Source: Intrasporangium calvum DSM 43043 (GTDB lineage: Bacteria > Actinomycetota > Actinomycetes > Actinomycetales > Dermatophilaceae). From it: a DNA stretch of 64,000 nt. Below are positions 7,632 to 14,977 of this stretch, piece by piece. Position 1 is the stretch's first letter. Each line of letters begins with the position of its first letter. Both the position numbers and the translations under genes were made by a program. The stretch is from positions 3,720,001 through 3,784,000 of the forward strand of contig NC_014830.1 of assembly GCF_000184685.1 (NCBI RefSeq), given 5' to 3'. The notes beneath the pieces were generated by a model. It saw nothing but the letters and a program-made list of their open reading frames with translations. It did not search any database and was not told where the DNA came from.

Positions 7632-8825
7632 TCAGCCGACCGCGTCCCGGGCCGCGATGAACGCGTCGACACACGCGCGGACGTCGTCCTCGGAGTGGGC
7701 CGCGGACAGCTGCACCCGGATGCGCGCCTTGCCCCGCGGCACGACCGGGAAGCTGAACGCGATGACGTAGACGCCACGGCCGAGCATGTGGTCGGCGATG
7801 TCGGCGGCCCGTCGCGCGCCGTCCTCGCCGGGGAACATGATCGGGCGGATCGGGTGGGTGCCCGGGAGGACCTCGAAGCCCGCCTCGCGCATGAGCCGGT
7901 CGAACAGCTCGGTGTTGCGGGCGAGGGTCTCGCGCTTCTCGCCGGACGACTCGACGAGGTCGAGCGCTGCCGTCGAGCCGGCCACGACCGCGGGCGCCAC
8001 CGAGTTGGAGAAGAGGTAGGGCCGGGACCGCTGGCGCAGCAGGTCGACGACCTCCTGGTGGCTCGCGACGTAGCCACCCGACGCGCCGCCGAGCGCCTTG
8101 CCCAGCGTGCCGGTGATGATGTCGACGCGGTCCTGGACCCCGAAGAGCTCCGGCGTGCCCTTCCCGCCGCTCCCGACGAAACCCACCGCGTGCGAGTCGT
8201 CGACGAAGACCATGGCGCCGAACTCCTCTGCGAGGTCGCAGATCCCGTCGAGCGGCGCGTAGGAGCCGTCCATCGAGAACACGCCGTCCGTGACGACGAC
8301 CTTGCGCTCCGCGCCGGCGGCGACAGCGGCCTCGAGCTGCGCGCGCAGGTCAGCGAGGTCGGCGTTGCGGTAGCGGTAGCGCATCGCCTTCGAGAGGCGC
8401 ACGCCGTCGATGATCGACGCGTGGTTCAGCTCGTCGCTGATGATGGCGTCGCGCTCCCCGAAGAGGACCTCGAAGACGCCGCCGTTGGCGTCGAAGCACG
8501 AGGAGTAGAGGATGGCCGCGTCAGTGCCGAGGAAGTCGGCGATCTTGCGCTCCAGGGCCGTGTGCTGGGTCTGGGTGCCGCAGATGAAGCGGACCGAGGC
8601 CATCCCGAAGCCCCACTCGTCGAGCGCCTTCTTGGCCGCCTCGATGACGGCCGGGTCGTCGGCCAGCCCGAGGTAGTTGTTCGCGCAGAAGTTGAGTGCC
8701 TCGGCCTTGAGGGTCGTCACGTGCGCCGACTGCGGCGACGTGAGCTCGCGCTCGTTCTTGTAGAGGCCGGCGTCGTTGATCTCCTGCAGGGTTGCCGCAA
8801 TGTCGTCCTTGACGGTGCCGTACAT
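7632..8825 (-). CDS. kbl: Glycine C-acetyltransferase (2-amino-3-ketobutyrate CoA ligase)
   Basis: A 397-residue PLP enzyme that cleaves 2-amino-3-ketobutyrate with CoA to glycine and acetyl-CoA, the second step of threonine degradation. It belongs to the alpha-oxoamine synthase family: [15 protein letters not shown] near the N-terminus, [24 protein letters not shown] (Asp and His contact PLP), and [15 protein letters not shown] with the Schiff-base lysine. Length matches the family. AAGGA lies 5 nt before ATG 8825. The pathway partner tdh is on the same strand but 2.4 kb upstream, separated by decayed genes. The 15-bp repeat at 8865 lies in its promoter region. Confidence 0.95.
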   Translation of the reverse strand: MYGTVKDDIAATLQEINDAGLYKNERELTSPQSAHVTTLKAEALNFCANNYLGLADDPAVIEAAKKALDEWGFGMASVRFICGTQTQHTALERKIADFLGTDAAILYSSCFDANGGVFEVLFGERDAIISDELNHASIIDGVRLSKAMRYRYRNADLADLRAQLEAAVAAGAERKVVVTDGVFSMDGSYAPLDGICDLAEEFGAMVFVDDSHAVGFVGSGGKGTPELFGVQDRVDIITGTLGKALGGASGGYVASHQEVVDLLRQRSRPYLFSNSVAPAVVAGSTAALDLVESSGEKRETLARNTELFDRLMREAGFEVLPGTHPIRPIMFPGEDGARRAADIADHMLGRGVYVIAFSFPVVPRGKARIRVQLSAAHSEDDVRACVDAFIAARDAVG

Positions 8826-8864
8826 CGGTGTCCTTCGCGGGTGGGTCGGGTGACAGAGGCCAGC

Positions 8865-8879
8865 GTATGCCGCTGGGCT
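8865..8879 (+). repeat. 15-bp interspersed repeat, exact copy
   Basis: GTATGCCGCTGGGCT, intergenic, 40 bp upstream of kbl and in antisense orientation to it. Confidence 0.95.
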
Positions 8880-8959
8880 GGCTTCGCGCACCGGGGCCGC
8901 GGTTCCGTTGTGGGAACGGTGGAAGGCGAACCCGCAGGAGCTGGCTGGTTGTGGATTCA

Positions 8960-9140
8960 ACTGCAGGGCAGGGCAATCCATTCGGATGGGCCGGGGCCGG
9001 GATCAGGTCGCCGGAGCACTTTCTCGTCCTTCGGGCCGGGCTGAGCCGGGGGCAGGCGCGAGCCGTCGTCCTCCTGGCTCAGCGCTCGGTCGAACTGCCC
9101 GCCACGACGCGGGCCCTACGGGAGGGGCGGATCAGCAACG
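8960..9140 (+). pseudogene. Relic of a DUF222 (13E12-type) HNH endonuclease
   Basis: One frame reads [20 protein letters not shown] and continues as GQARAVVLLAQRSVELPATT then RALREGRIS. This is the central DUF222 pattern ([16 protein letters not shown], LPATxxAL.EGRIS) found in many actinobacterial HNH endonuclease-like proteins. Similarity stops abruptly at about 9137. The frame then loses all family features, and no HNH motif follows. The usual protein is 400 residues or more, so only about 55 residues of the middle survive. Such genes are multi-copy and mobile-like in actinobacteria. Confidence 0.6.
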
Positions 9141-9374
9141 TCTTCCTCGACACGGCCGGCGGGTGGTTGCTCGGTCGGCCGAGGCTGCCCTCGTGCCGAG
9201 CTCCTCGGATCCGGGTGGACTCCCCGCGCTCGCTGACGATCCGGGACCACCGCCGAAGGGCAGCGGCGGGGCTGGACGCCGCTACCGCGGCCCGAGCGGC
9301 GACGTGCTCCACCTGTCACTGGTCGACTTCACTCCGCGTCAGGGCGCTGCACCGGTCCTGTCCGACGGCTGATC
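9141..9374. other. Non-coding remainder between gene relics
   Basis: Open frames exist on both strands because of the base composition, but none shows a recognisable family, a ribosome-binding site or a hydrophobic pattern. It most likely represents decayed sequence between the DUF222 relic and the sigma-factor relics. Confidence 0.4.
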
Positions 9375-9570
9375 TCAGCGGCGGAGCCGGGCGAGCGCCG
9401 GCGTGACGTCGCGGCCCTGTGCCTCTGCGACCAGCGTGACCAGAGAGGCCTCCTCCACAGGCCGGGCAGGCCCGGAGGTGGACGAACATCGCGTTCATCG
9501 ACTGAGTGTCAGGCTCTGCGAGGATCAGCTCGGCGAACTGGTCGGACAGATCGAAACACGTTCAGGTCAT
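9375..9570 (-). pseudogene. Relic of a zinc-finger (anti-sigma-type) protein gene
   Basis: On the minus strand one frame gives FDLSDQFAELILAEPDTQSM then NAMFVHLRACPAC, the pattern of small zinc-finger proteins encoded next to ECF sigma factors (His and CxxC ligands). Immediately after CPAC the frame must shift to continue as EEASLVTLVAEAQGRDVTPA and LARLRR before a stop at 9375. The gene therefore carries a frameshift, and its N-terminus is fused out of frame to the sigma-factor relic upstream. It is a broken partner of that relic. Confidence 0.6.
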
Positions 9571-9933
9571 GATGTGCCTCGAGGAGTCGGATCTGCCGGT
9601 AGGTGGCCGCTCGCCAGCCCCGCCGCTCGTGCCGAGGCGATCGGCGAGGACGTCGATCGGCACCTCGTCCACGAGCAGGGCCACGGCGATGCGCCGCTGG
9701 TAGTTGGTCAGTGCGACCTGCATCGCGAGCCGGACCGCGCCGGCCAGGTCGGCTGCGTCCGCGATCGTCTCGGGAGTCACGAGCGCCGAGCCACCGTCCT
9801 CGTCGCGGAGCTCGACCTCGCGGGAGGACCACGCCTGGCGGCGGATCTCGTTGGCCGCTTGGAGGATCGCGAACTTGTAGGCCCACGTGGTGAACCGGCT
9901 TCGACCCGTCCAGCGGACGACCGACCTCGCGCC
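9571..9933 (-). pseudogene. Relic of an ECF RNA polymerase sigma factor
   Basis: The minus strand encodes RSRFTTWAYKFAILQAANEI then RRQAW, the end of sigma region 2 including the -10-recognition helix. Later it encodes ALTNYQRRIAVALLVDEVPI and DVLADRLGTS, the first half of region 4. A TAG at 9936-9934 closes the frame upstream, so regions 1.2-2.2 are missing. Downstream the frame diverges right after LGTS, where RGALYKxLHDARxRL would be expected. Both ends and the recognition helix are lost, so it cannot act as a sigma factor. It abuts the frameshifted zinc-finger relic, its probable former operon partner. Confidence 0.7.
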
Positions 9934-9948
9934 CTAGGCTGTCGGAGC

Positions 9949-10392
9949 ATGGAACCTGCCCAACAGCCATGGGCGCGTGACCGGTTCGCGACCGCCCCGG
10001 TTGCCCGGCTCGCCACCATCACAGCGGACGGGAGCCCGCACCTCGTGCCGGTGGTGTTCGTGCTAGAGCCCGACCGAGACGTGGTCTGGCATGTCGTCGA
10101 CGCCAAGCCGAAGTCAACCCGCGCCCTGCAACGCCTGGCCAACATCGGCGCCCACCCTCGCGTCAGCCTTCTCGTGGACCACTACGAGGATGACTGGTCG
10201 ACGCTCTGGTGGGTTCGCGCCGACGGCGACGCGACGGTCGTCGGACTCGCCCATCCCGAAGCGTCCCCCGCCCTCGATGCCCTCATCCTGAAGTACCCCG
10301 CCTACGCCGTCGAGCGCCCCGAGGGGCCGATGGTCCGGGTCGCGGTCGACGCGTGGCGTGCCTGGGCGGCCACCCCGTCGGCAGGACCGTGA
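9949..10392 (+). CDS. PPOX-class F420/flavin-dependent oxidoreductase (TIGR03668-like)
   Basis: A 147-residue split-barrel protein beginning RDRFATAPVARLATITADGS then PHLVPVVFVLE, typical of actinobacterial PPOX-class enzymes that use F420 or FMN. WHVVDAKPKSTRALQRLANI and RVSLLVDHYEDDWSTLWWVR are the phosphate- and dimer-contacting segments. The C-terminus KYPAYAVERPEGPMVRVAVD matches the TIGR03668 subfamily. The substrate is unknown. The start ATG 9949 follows TAGGCT by 8 nt with no Shine-Dalgarno match beyond GGAG next to the ATG, so the message may be leaderless. It is the only intact gene in a stretch of relics. Confidence 0.8.
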   Translation: MEPAQQPWARDRFATAPVARLATITADGSPHLVPVVFVLEPDRDVVWHVVDAKPKSTRALQRLANIGAHPRVSLLVDHYEDDWSTLWWVRADGDATVVGLAHPEASPALDALILKYPAYAVERPEGPMVRVAVDAWRAWAATPSAGP

Positions 10393-10525
10393 ACGCAGCA
10401 GCGACGGCAGCACCCAACACGAGGACCTTGACGGCAGGGGTCAACCGCGGCACCCGGACGCGGGCACGCGGTGCCGCGAAGAGCCCCCACGCCACCGCGG
10501 CGACCAGGGGCAGGCCGAGTCCGTG
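10385..10525 (-). pseudogene. Relic of a DUF2568 (YrdB-like) membrane protein
   Basis: The minus strand reads GLGLPLVAAVAWGLFAAPRA then RVRVPRLTPAVKVLVLGAAV and AAAFTVLPTGW. This is the second half of a DUF2568 small membrane protein (GLGLPxxAAVxWGxFxAPRA is its signature). The first two membrane segments are missing: the frame begins just downstream of the hydrolase stop codon with no start or ribosome-binding site. The 3' end runs into the antisense of the oxidoreductase gene. It is a 5'-truncated remnant. Confidence 0.5.
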
Positions 10526-10528
10526 CCG

Positions 10529-11227
10529 TCATTCTCCTTCCTCGAGGAACTCCTTCGTCAGCTCGGCGAGCTCGCGCGGGTGGTCGGCGTTGAGCAGCGA
10601 GCTGCCGCCCTCGACCGTCGCGAGACGCGAACCGGCCACGGCCCCGAGGACCTGACGGGCGGCGACGATCCCCATCCGGTCGCGCGCCCCGACGACGACG
10701 AGGGTCGGCGCCGCGATCCTGCTGACCATGTCGAGGCCGTCGAAAGCGCGCAGGGCGTCGAACACCGCCAGCATCCGGGGCCGGGACACGCCCATGTCGA
10801 CGAGCTTGCTCTCCGGCAGGAGCCGCAGCGCGAGCTTCTGCATCCGGAGCGCACCGGCGGACGGCCGGACCAGCGGCCCCGCCAGCACGAGCCGCCCGAC
10901 CAGGTCCGGCCGCTCGACCGCCAGGTGCATGGCCACCGAGCCGCCGACGGACACCCCGAGGACGTCAGCCCGGCGGATCCCCTGCAGCTCGAGCTCCTGG
11001 GCCAGCCCCGCTGCGGCGGCGGCGAGGTCGAAGCCCACCGGGTCGCGCGGACGCAGCCCGACCATCCACGGAGCGTGCATCGGCCGGCCGGCGCCGAGCG
11101 CCGACACGAAGTCCTGCCAGACGATCGGGGACTGGCCGAGGCCGTGGAGCAGGACGAGCGGACGGGGCCCCGGTGGACCCGGCGCGGCGCCCGAGGGGAC
11201 GTCGGCACCCGGCGAGCTCAGCGGCAT
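10529..11227 (-). CDS. Alpha/beta-fold hydrolase
   Basis: A 232-residue alpha/beta hydrolase. LVLLHGLGQSPIVWQDFVSA supplies the oxyanion strand, GVSVGGSVAMHLA the nucleophile Ser, VVVGARDRMG the Asp, and NADHPREL the His. A lid region lies around LRMQKLALRLLPESKL. Substrate unknown. Its ATG lies 4 nt after the tdh stop codon, so it is very likely cotranscribed and translationally coupled with tdh. The start codon lies in a degenerate copy of the interspersed repeat, giving the N-terminus MPLSSPG. It could act on a by-product of threonine breakdown, but nothing in the sequence proves this. Confidence 0.85.
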   Translation of the reverse strand: MPLSSPGADVPSGAAPGPPGPRPLVLLHGLGQSPIVWQDFVSALGAGRPMHAPWMVGLRPRDPVGFDLAAAAAGLAQELELQGIRRADVLGVSVGGSVAMHLAVERPDLVGRLVLAGPLVRPSAGALRMQKLALRLLPESKLVDMGVSRPRMLAVFDALRAFDGLDMVSRIAAPTLVVVGARDRMGIVAARQVLGAVAGSRLATVEGGSSLLNADHPRELAELTKEFLEEGE

Positions 11228-11229
11228 CA
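11215..11229 (-). repeat. 15-bp interspersed repeat, degenerate copy
   Basis: TGATGCCGCTGAGCT on the minus strand, with three changes. It spans the tdh-hydrolase junction, and its ATG is the hydrolase start codon. Confidence 0.6.
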
Positions 11230-11231
11230 GG

Positions 11232-12269
11232 TCAGCTCCAGTCGAGGACGACCTTCCCGCACTGCCCCGAACGAGCGGTGGCGAAGGCCTCCTCCCACTG
11301 CTCGGCGGGGAAACGGTGCGTGATGACCTGGGTGACCGCTGACCGGAAGGTCTCCGAGGTCGCGATCATCTGGGACATGGCGTACCAGGTGTCGTACATC
11401 TCGCGCCCGTAGATGCCCTTGAGCGTCAGCATGTGCGTGATGACCTTGCCCCAGTCGAGCTCGTAGGCCTGGTGCGGCAGTCCGAGCAGCGCGATCCGGC
11501 CGCCGTGGTTCATGTTGGTGATGAGGTCGGTCACCGCGGGCGCCGCGCCGGACATCTCGAGCGCGATGTCGAAGCCCTCCTTCATGCCGAGCTGCCGCTG
11601 GGCGTCGGCGAGCGACTCGCGGGTGACGTTGATGGTGAGGTCCGCTCCGGCCGCCGTCGCGAGGCCGAGCCGGTAGTCGCTCGCGTCCGAGACCACGACG
11701 TAGCGCGCCCCGGCGTGCCGGGCGATCGCGGCCGCCATGACGCCGATCGGACCGGCGCCGGTGATGACGACGTCCTCGCCGACCATCGGCCACTGGAGCG
11801 CCGTGTGCGTCGCGTTGCCCAGCGGGTCGAAGACGGCCCCGAGATCCGGGTCGAGCTGCGCCGGCTGCACCCAGACGTTGCTCGCCGGGATGACGACGAA
11901 GTCCGCGAAGGCGCCGTCCCGGTTGACCCCGATCCCCTGGGTCCGGATGCACAGGTGGCGCCGGCCGGCGCGGCAGTTGCGGCACACGCCACAGACGATG
12001 TGCCCCTCGCCGGAGGCGCGGTCGCCGACGGCCACGTGGTCGACGTCCTCGCCGATCTCGACGACCTCGCCGTAGAACTCGTGGCCGATGACGAGCGGCG
12101 GCTGCACCGTCGCTGCCGCCCAGTCGTCCCACTCCTGGAGGTGGAGGTCGGTCCCGCAGAGGCCGGCCCGAAGGACGCGGATCTTGACGTCGGTCGGGCC
12201 GCACTGCGGCTCCGGACGATCAACCAGTTCGAGGCCGGGCCCCGCGGTCAGCTTGGTGAGAGCGCGCAC
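11232..12269 (-). CDS. tdh: L-threonine 3-dehydrogenase
   Basis: A 345-residue zinc-dependent medium-chain dehydrogenase that oxidises threonine to 2-amino-3-ketobutyrate with NAD+; Kbl uses the product. GLCGTDLHLQEW carries the catalytic-zinc Cys, VIGHEFYGEVV the His-Glu pair, and CGVCRNCRAGRRHLC the four structural-zinc cysteines. ITGAGPIGVMAAAIARHAGA is the NAD-binding Rossmann loop. The C-terminal MLTLKGIYGREMYDTWYAM is specific for threonine dehydrogenase. GTG 12269 gives the family's length, but no Shine-Dalgarno sequence precedes it. The hydrolase follows 4 nt downstream. An exact repeat copy lies 16 nt upstream of the start. Confidence 0.95.
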   Translation of the reverse strand: MRALTKLTAGPGLELVDRPEPQCGPTDVKIRVLRAGLCGTDLHLQEWDDWAAATVQPPLVIGHEFYGEVVEIGEDVDHVAVGDRASGEGHIVCGVCRNCRAGRRHLCIRTQGIGVNRDGAFADFVVIPASNVWVQPAQLDPDLGAVFDPLGNATHTALQWPMVGEDVVITGAGPIGVMAAAIARHAGARYVVVSDASDYRLGLATAAGADLTINVTRESLADAQRQLGMKEGFDIALEMSGAAPAVTDLITNMNHGGRIALLGLPHQAYELDWGKVITHMLTLKGIYGREMYDTWYAMSQMIATSETFRSAVTQVITHRFPAEQWEEAFATARSGQCGKVVLDWS

Positions 12270-12284
12270 GAGAAGCAGTGTGCC

Positions 12285-12299
12285 GTATGCCGCTGGGCT
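12285..12299 (+). repeat. 15-bp interspersed repeat, exact copy
   Basis: GTATGCCGCTGGGCT in the short region between the divergent tdh and Fur-family genes. Confidence 0.95.
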
Positions 12300-12351
12300 C
12301 GGTCGCGCGGCCCGGGCCGGCCCAGCGCGGTGGAGCAGTGGGGCTCTCGCC

Positions 12352-12363
12352 GATAATGGCCCC
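12352..12363 (+). promoter_or_regulatory. -10 box of a leaderless promoter
   Basis: GATAAT (12352-12357) is followed by 6 nt and then the GTG of the Fur-family gene. There is no Shine-Dalgarno sequence, so transcription probably begins at or next to the start codon. Confidence 0.6.
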
Positions 12364-12900
12364 GTGAGCGCGAACCGTGACGTCGCCCGGGTCGACTGGG
12401 CGCTGGCCCGACTTCGGGTGCTCGGCGAACGGGTGACCCCCGCGCGCGAGGCGGTGCTGCGCGTCATCGACGCCGCGGACCGCACCGACGAGCACCTCAC
12501 AGCGGAGCAGATCGGCGAACGCGTCACGCAGCTCGAGCCGTCGGTCCACCGGGCGACCGTCTACCGGACGTTGACGTCCCTCACCGATGCCGGGGTGCTC
12601 TCGCACATCCACCTCGGCGGCAGCGCGACCGTCTACCACCTCGCCGTGACCCCGGGCGAGCCGGTTCGCGAACCCGGCCCGGCGTCGGTCGGTCCGGTCG
12701 ACGGCGACCCCCTCGGCGACGGCCCTCTCAGCAACGGCCACCTGCACGTGCAGTGCTCGGTCTGCGGGCGGGTCCAGGACGCGCCGGTCGCCGTGCTCGA
12801 CGAGGCCGGCCGCCGACTGCGCGAGGAGCTCGGGTTCGAGCTCGACACGACCCACGCGGCCCTGCTCGGCCGATGCGCGGACTGCGGCGGTACCGCATAG
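12364..12900 (+). CDS. Fur-family metalloregulator (Zur/PerR/Fur type) with an insertion
   Basis: A 178-residue Fur-family repressor. The winged helix runs through LRVLGERVTPAREAVLRVID and SVHRATVYRTLTSLTDAGVL; RATVYRTL is the recognition helix. The C-terminal domain has CSVCGRVQD and CADCGG, the two CxxC pairs of the structural zinc, plus HLHVQC and DTTHAALLG metal ligands. Between the wing and the dimerisation domain there is an unusual Gly/Pro/Asp-rich insertion of about 27 residues (GEPVREPGPASVGPVDGDPL and following). Which metal it senses cannot be read safely. It is divergent from tdh and transcribed from a leaderless promoter; no metal transporter gene is adjacent. Confidence 0.85.
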   Translation: MSANRDVARVDWALARLRVLGERVTPAREAVLRVIDAADRTDEHLTAEQIGERVTQLEPSVHRATVYRTLTSLTDAGVLSHIHLGGSATVYHLAVTPGEPVREPGPASVGPVDGDPLGDGPLSNGHLHVQCSVCGRVQDAPVAVLDEAGRRLREELGFELDTTHAALLGRCADCGGTA

Positions 12901-12933
12901 GCAAACCGCTGCGACAGGCCTGGTCGGGCCGGT

Positions 12934-13449
12934 TCAAGCTGCTGGTTCAGGCTCGGTCAGGTCGCGGCGGTAGGCCAGCAGGTCGATCCCTGGCATCGGC
13001 TGCCAGTCCCGCTCGGGCACCCGCACGAAGCCGAGTCGCTCGTAGACCCGATGCGCGGCGCGCATCGACGGCTGGGTCGAGAGGGCGACTCCCGTGAGGC
13101 CGAGGGCGCGGGCCCGCTCGAGGCACCGGACCATCAGCGCCTCACCGATCCCCTGCCCCTGCGCCGCCGGGTCGACCGCGAGCATCCGCACGTCGGCCTC
13201 CCCCGCTTCGGCAATCTCGTGGAACGGCGTCCCCGGGGCGGCGAACGTGACCGTGCCGAGCACGCGCCCGTCGGCGTCGTCCGCCGCGACCCACAGCTCC
13301 GCCCCTTCGGCACGCCGGCTCGCGTCGGCCAGGGTCTGCACATACGTCGACCCCTCGTGCAGGTGGCCGCCGCTGAGGTAGGCGCGCACCGTGACCTCGC
13401 CGACCGCGGTGAAGTCGTCCGGCACCGCGACCCTGATCGTGAACGCCAT
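12934..13449 (-). CDS. GNAT-family N-acetyltransferase
   Basis: A 171-residue single-domain acetyltransferase. TIRVAVPDDFTAVGEVTVRA is motif C at the N-terminus, VRMLAVDPAAQGQGIGEALM is motif A with the acetyl-CoA pyrophosphate loop (QGQGIG), and ALSTQPSMRAAHRVYERLGF is motif B. Acceptor unknown; similarity is to general GNAT enzymes rather than ribosomal or aminoglycoside ones. ATG 13449 follows GACAAT by 7 nt, another likely leaderless start, and there is no Shine-Dalgarno match. It is convergent with the Fur-family gene across a 33-bp gap. Confidence 0.85.
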   Translation of the reverse strand: MAFTIRVAVPDDFTAVGEVTVRAYLSGGHLHEGSTYVQTLADASRRAEGAELWVAADDADGRVLGTVTFAAPGTPFHEIAEAGEADVRMLAVDPAAQGQGIGEALMVRCLERARALGLTGVALSTQPSMRAAHRVYERLGFVRVPERDWQPMPGIDLLAYRRDLTEPEPAA

Positions 13450-13503
13450 GGCCGCGATTGTCACCCAGCCACCTGCTCGACCGCACCACCGTCCCGGGGA
13501 GCG

Positions 13504-13518
13504 AGCCCAGCGGCATAC
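13504..13518 (-). repeat. 15-bp interspersed repeat, exact copy
   Basis: GTATGCCGCTGGGCT on the minus strand, in the divergent region between the acetyltransferase and the secreted protein gene. Confidence 0.95.
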
Positions 13519-13603
13519 GGCATCGGGACGTTCGCCCCTGCTGCGGCCGCGATGGCGGTGCCTAACCTCCGGTGTGCGCCATGTCACAGGAGGAGGAGAC
13601 ACC

Positions 13604-14116
13604 ATGCGCAAGCAACTCACCGCACTGGCCGTGGGGGCGGCCGTGCTCACGACGGGCCTGCCGAGCGCGGCGGCGGCCGAGGGGCCGGCCCGGCCCCTCA
13701 AGGGGTGGTCGGCGCCCGCACCGGATGCCTACGGGCCGCCCGTCGACTGCCCGGAAGGAACGAGCTGGCGGTACGGCCAGACCTCGACCGGGTGGTTCTC
13801 ACACTTGGGCCGGGTGACCGTCACGGTGACACACTGCACGTACGCGCTCGAGGGGCGGTTCGACCACGGAGCGACGATCCTGACTGCCGCCAACGGCGAC
13901 CAGGTGTGGATGTCGTACTGGGGGACCTTCCAGCTCGACTCTCTGGAGAACCCGACGCGCAGTGACGTCTCCCTGACGTGGACCATCGCCGGCGGCACTG
14001 GACGGTTCGCGGGCGCAACGGGCGACGGGACCGGTACGGCGGTCGGCACGATCTCGGGACCGGACGGCTCCACGTGGGGAACCTGGACCGGCGACATCAC
14101 CTACGGGACCACGTGA
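13604..14116 (+). CDS. Secreted beta-barrel-like protein of unknown function
   Basis: A 170-residue protein with a clear Sec signal peptide: RK followed by a hydrophobic core and an AAAAEG cleavage site near residue 25. The mature part is rich in Gly, Thr and Trp and alternates polar and apolar residues. Near the end it has WTIAGGTGRFAGATGDGTGT, a motif I associate with small secreted calycin or allene-oxide-cyclase-like beta barrels of actinobacteria. Two mature cysteines could form one disulfide. AGGAGGAGG 5-10 nt before the ATG makes the start certain. Substrate or ligand unknown. It is convergent with the NTF2-like gene across two strong hairpins. Confidence 0.7.
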   Translation: MRKQLTALAVGAAVLTTGLPSAAAAEGPARPLKGWSAPAPDAYGPPVDCPEGTSWRYGQTSTGWFSHLGRVTVTVTHCTYALEGRFDHGATILTAANGDQVWMSYWGTFQLDSLENPTRSDVSLTWTIAGGTGRFAGATGDGTGTAVGTISGPDGSTWGTWTGDITYGTT

Positions 14117-14125
14117 GCTGACCTG

Positions 14126-14146
14126 GCGCCGCACGTCCTGCGGCGC
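14126..14146. terminator. Hairpin GCGCCGCA/TGCGGCGC
   Basis: Perfect 8-bp arms with a 5-nt loop, 10 nt after the secreted-protein stop codon. Confidence 0.6.
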
Positions 14147-14159
14147 TTGCGGGGGGCAC

Positions 14160-14190
14160 AGGTTGTCCGGCACCAGGTGCCGGACAACCT
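14160..14190. terminator. Near-perfect 31-bp palindrome between convergent genes
   Basis: AGGTTGTCCGGCACC and GGTGCCGGACAACCT are exact complements separated by a single A. This gives a 15-bp stem that can work as a bidirectional terminator for the flanking convergent genes. With so short a loop it can also form a cruciform or be a protein-binding palindrome. Confidence 0.65.
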
Positions 14191-14223
14191 CTTGCGAGTG
14201 AGTCAGGTGGACCAGCGCAGTCC

Positions 14224-14757
14224 TCACCGGACGGCTTGGAGGATCCACTGGTTCACGATCTTGCCGTTGTCGAACTGGAAGACCATCAGGGCCGGCCCGA
14301 AGGCGCTGTCGAAGGACTGCATCACCAGGTCACCCTTCTGGATCGCCGTGCCCGCGTTGTCCAGGCGGAAACCTTGGTAGTCCCACCAGCTTCCGATGGC
14401 CGACGCAATGGCCTGGTCACCGGTGACGAGCCAGGGCTCGTCCGACATCCACGCGACGTTGCTCGACATCGTCGCGTCCGTCGCGTAGAGGCCGGCAATG
14501 TCAGGCTTGACACCGCTGTTGACCACGGCCGCGTAGTCGGTCAGCAGCTGGGACACCGTGGTTCCAGCGAGGTCACGTGGGGGTGCAGGGGCTTTCGCCT
14601 CGGGCACCGTGGCGCGACCGATGAGGAACCCGGCGGCCAGCCCGACCGCCAGGAGGATCACCATGAGCCAGGCCACCCAGGCGTTCCGCCGGGGAGCGAT
14701 GGTCTCGGGGTGCCTCATCTCGGACGGTGTGGTCACGGGTCTTTCAATCGTTGCCAT
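14224..14757 (-). CDS. Membrane-anchored NTF2-like (SnoaL-like) protein
   Basis: A 177-residue protein: a short cytoplasmic N-terminus, one membrane segment near residues 27-47 (WVAWLMVILLAVGLAAGFLI), a Pro/Ala linker, and an extracytoplasmic domain. The domain runs from VSQLLTDYAAVVNSGVKPDI through GDQAIASAIGSWWDYQGFRL to the end, the alpha-plus-beta cone pattern of NTF2-like/SnoaL-like proteins. No catalytic residue set can be assigned. GGAGGTGA lies 7 nt before ATG 14757. Function unknown. Confidence 0.7.
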   Translation of the reverse strand: MATIERPVTTPSEMRHPETIAPRRNAWVAWLMVILLAVGLAAGFLIGRATVPEAKAPAPPRDLAGTTVSQLLTDYAAVVNSGVKPDIAGLYATDATMSSNVAWMSDEPWLVTGDQAIASAIGSWWDYQGFRLDNAGTAIQKGDLVMQSFDSAFGPALMVFQFDNGKIVNQWILQAVR

Positions 14758-14977
14758 GTGTACTCACCTCCTCCCCTCTTCCTCTCCCGTTCCAGCCATA
14801 TGCCCGTCGGACGGCCCGGTCCAGAGGCAAAGGTCCCCGTCTGGCAGGCAGGACGAAGGGCGGAGTGTCACGCGGGGTTGAGAGGCGGGACGTTCGGCCC
14901 TTCCCGGTCCCCGGACGGGCTGGCTGCCACGGCCGGCGGGGAGAGCGTGATCTCCTTCCGACTGCCCGGGGGTGTGG

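Noticed and set aside
8868-9406. Open frames beginning MPLGWL/MPLGSL at repeat copies taken as genes
   Set aside because: Each exact repeat copy contains ATGCCGCTGGG, so short frames starting MPLG arise wherever it occurs; only the TDT transporter and hydrolase starts have independent support.
9403-9948. Extension of the PPOX-class oxidoreductase 182 codons upstream
   Set aside because: The upstream part reads antisense to the sigma-factor and zinc-finger relics and shows no family sequence; the domain begins right at ATG 9949.
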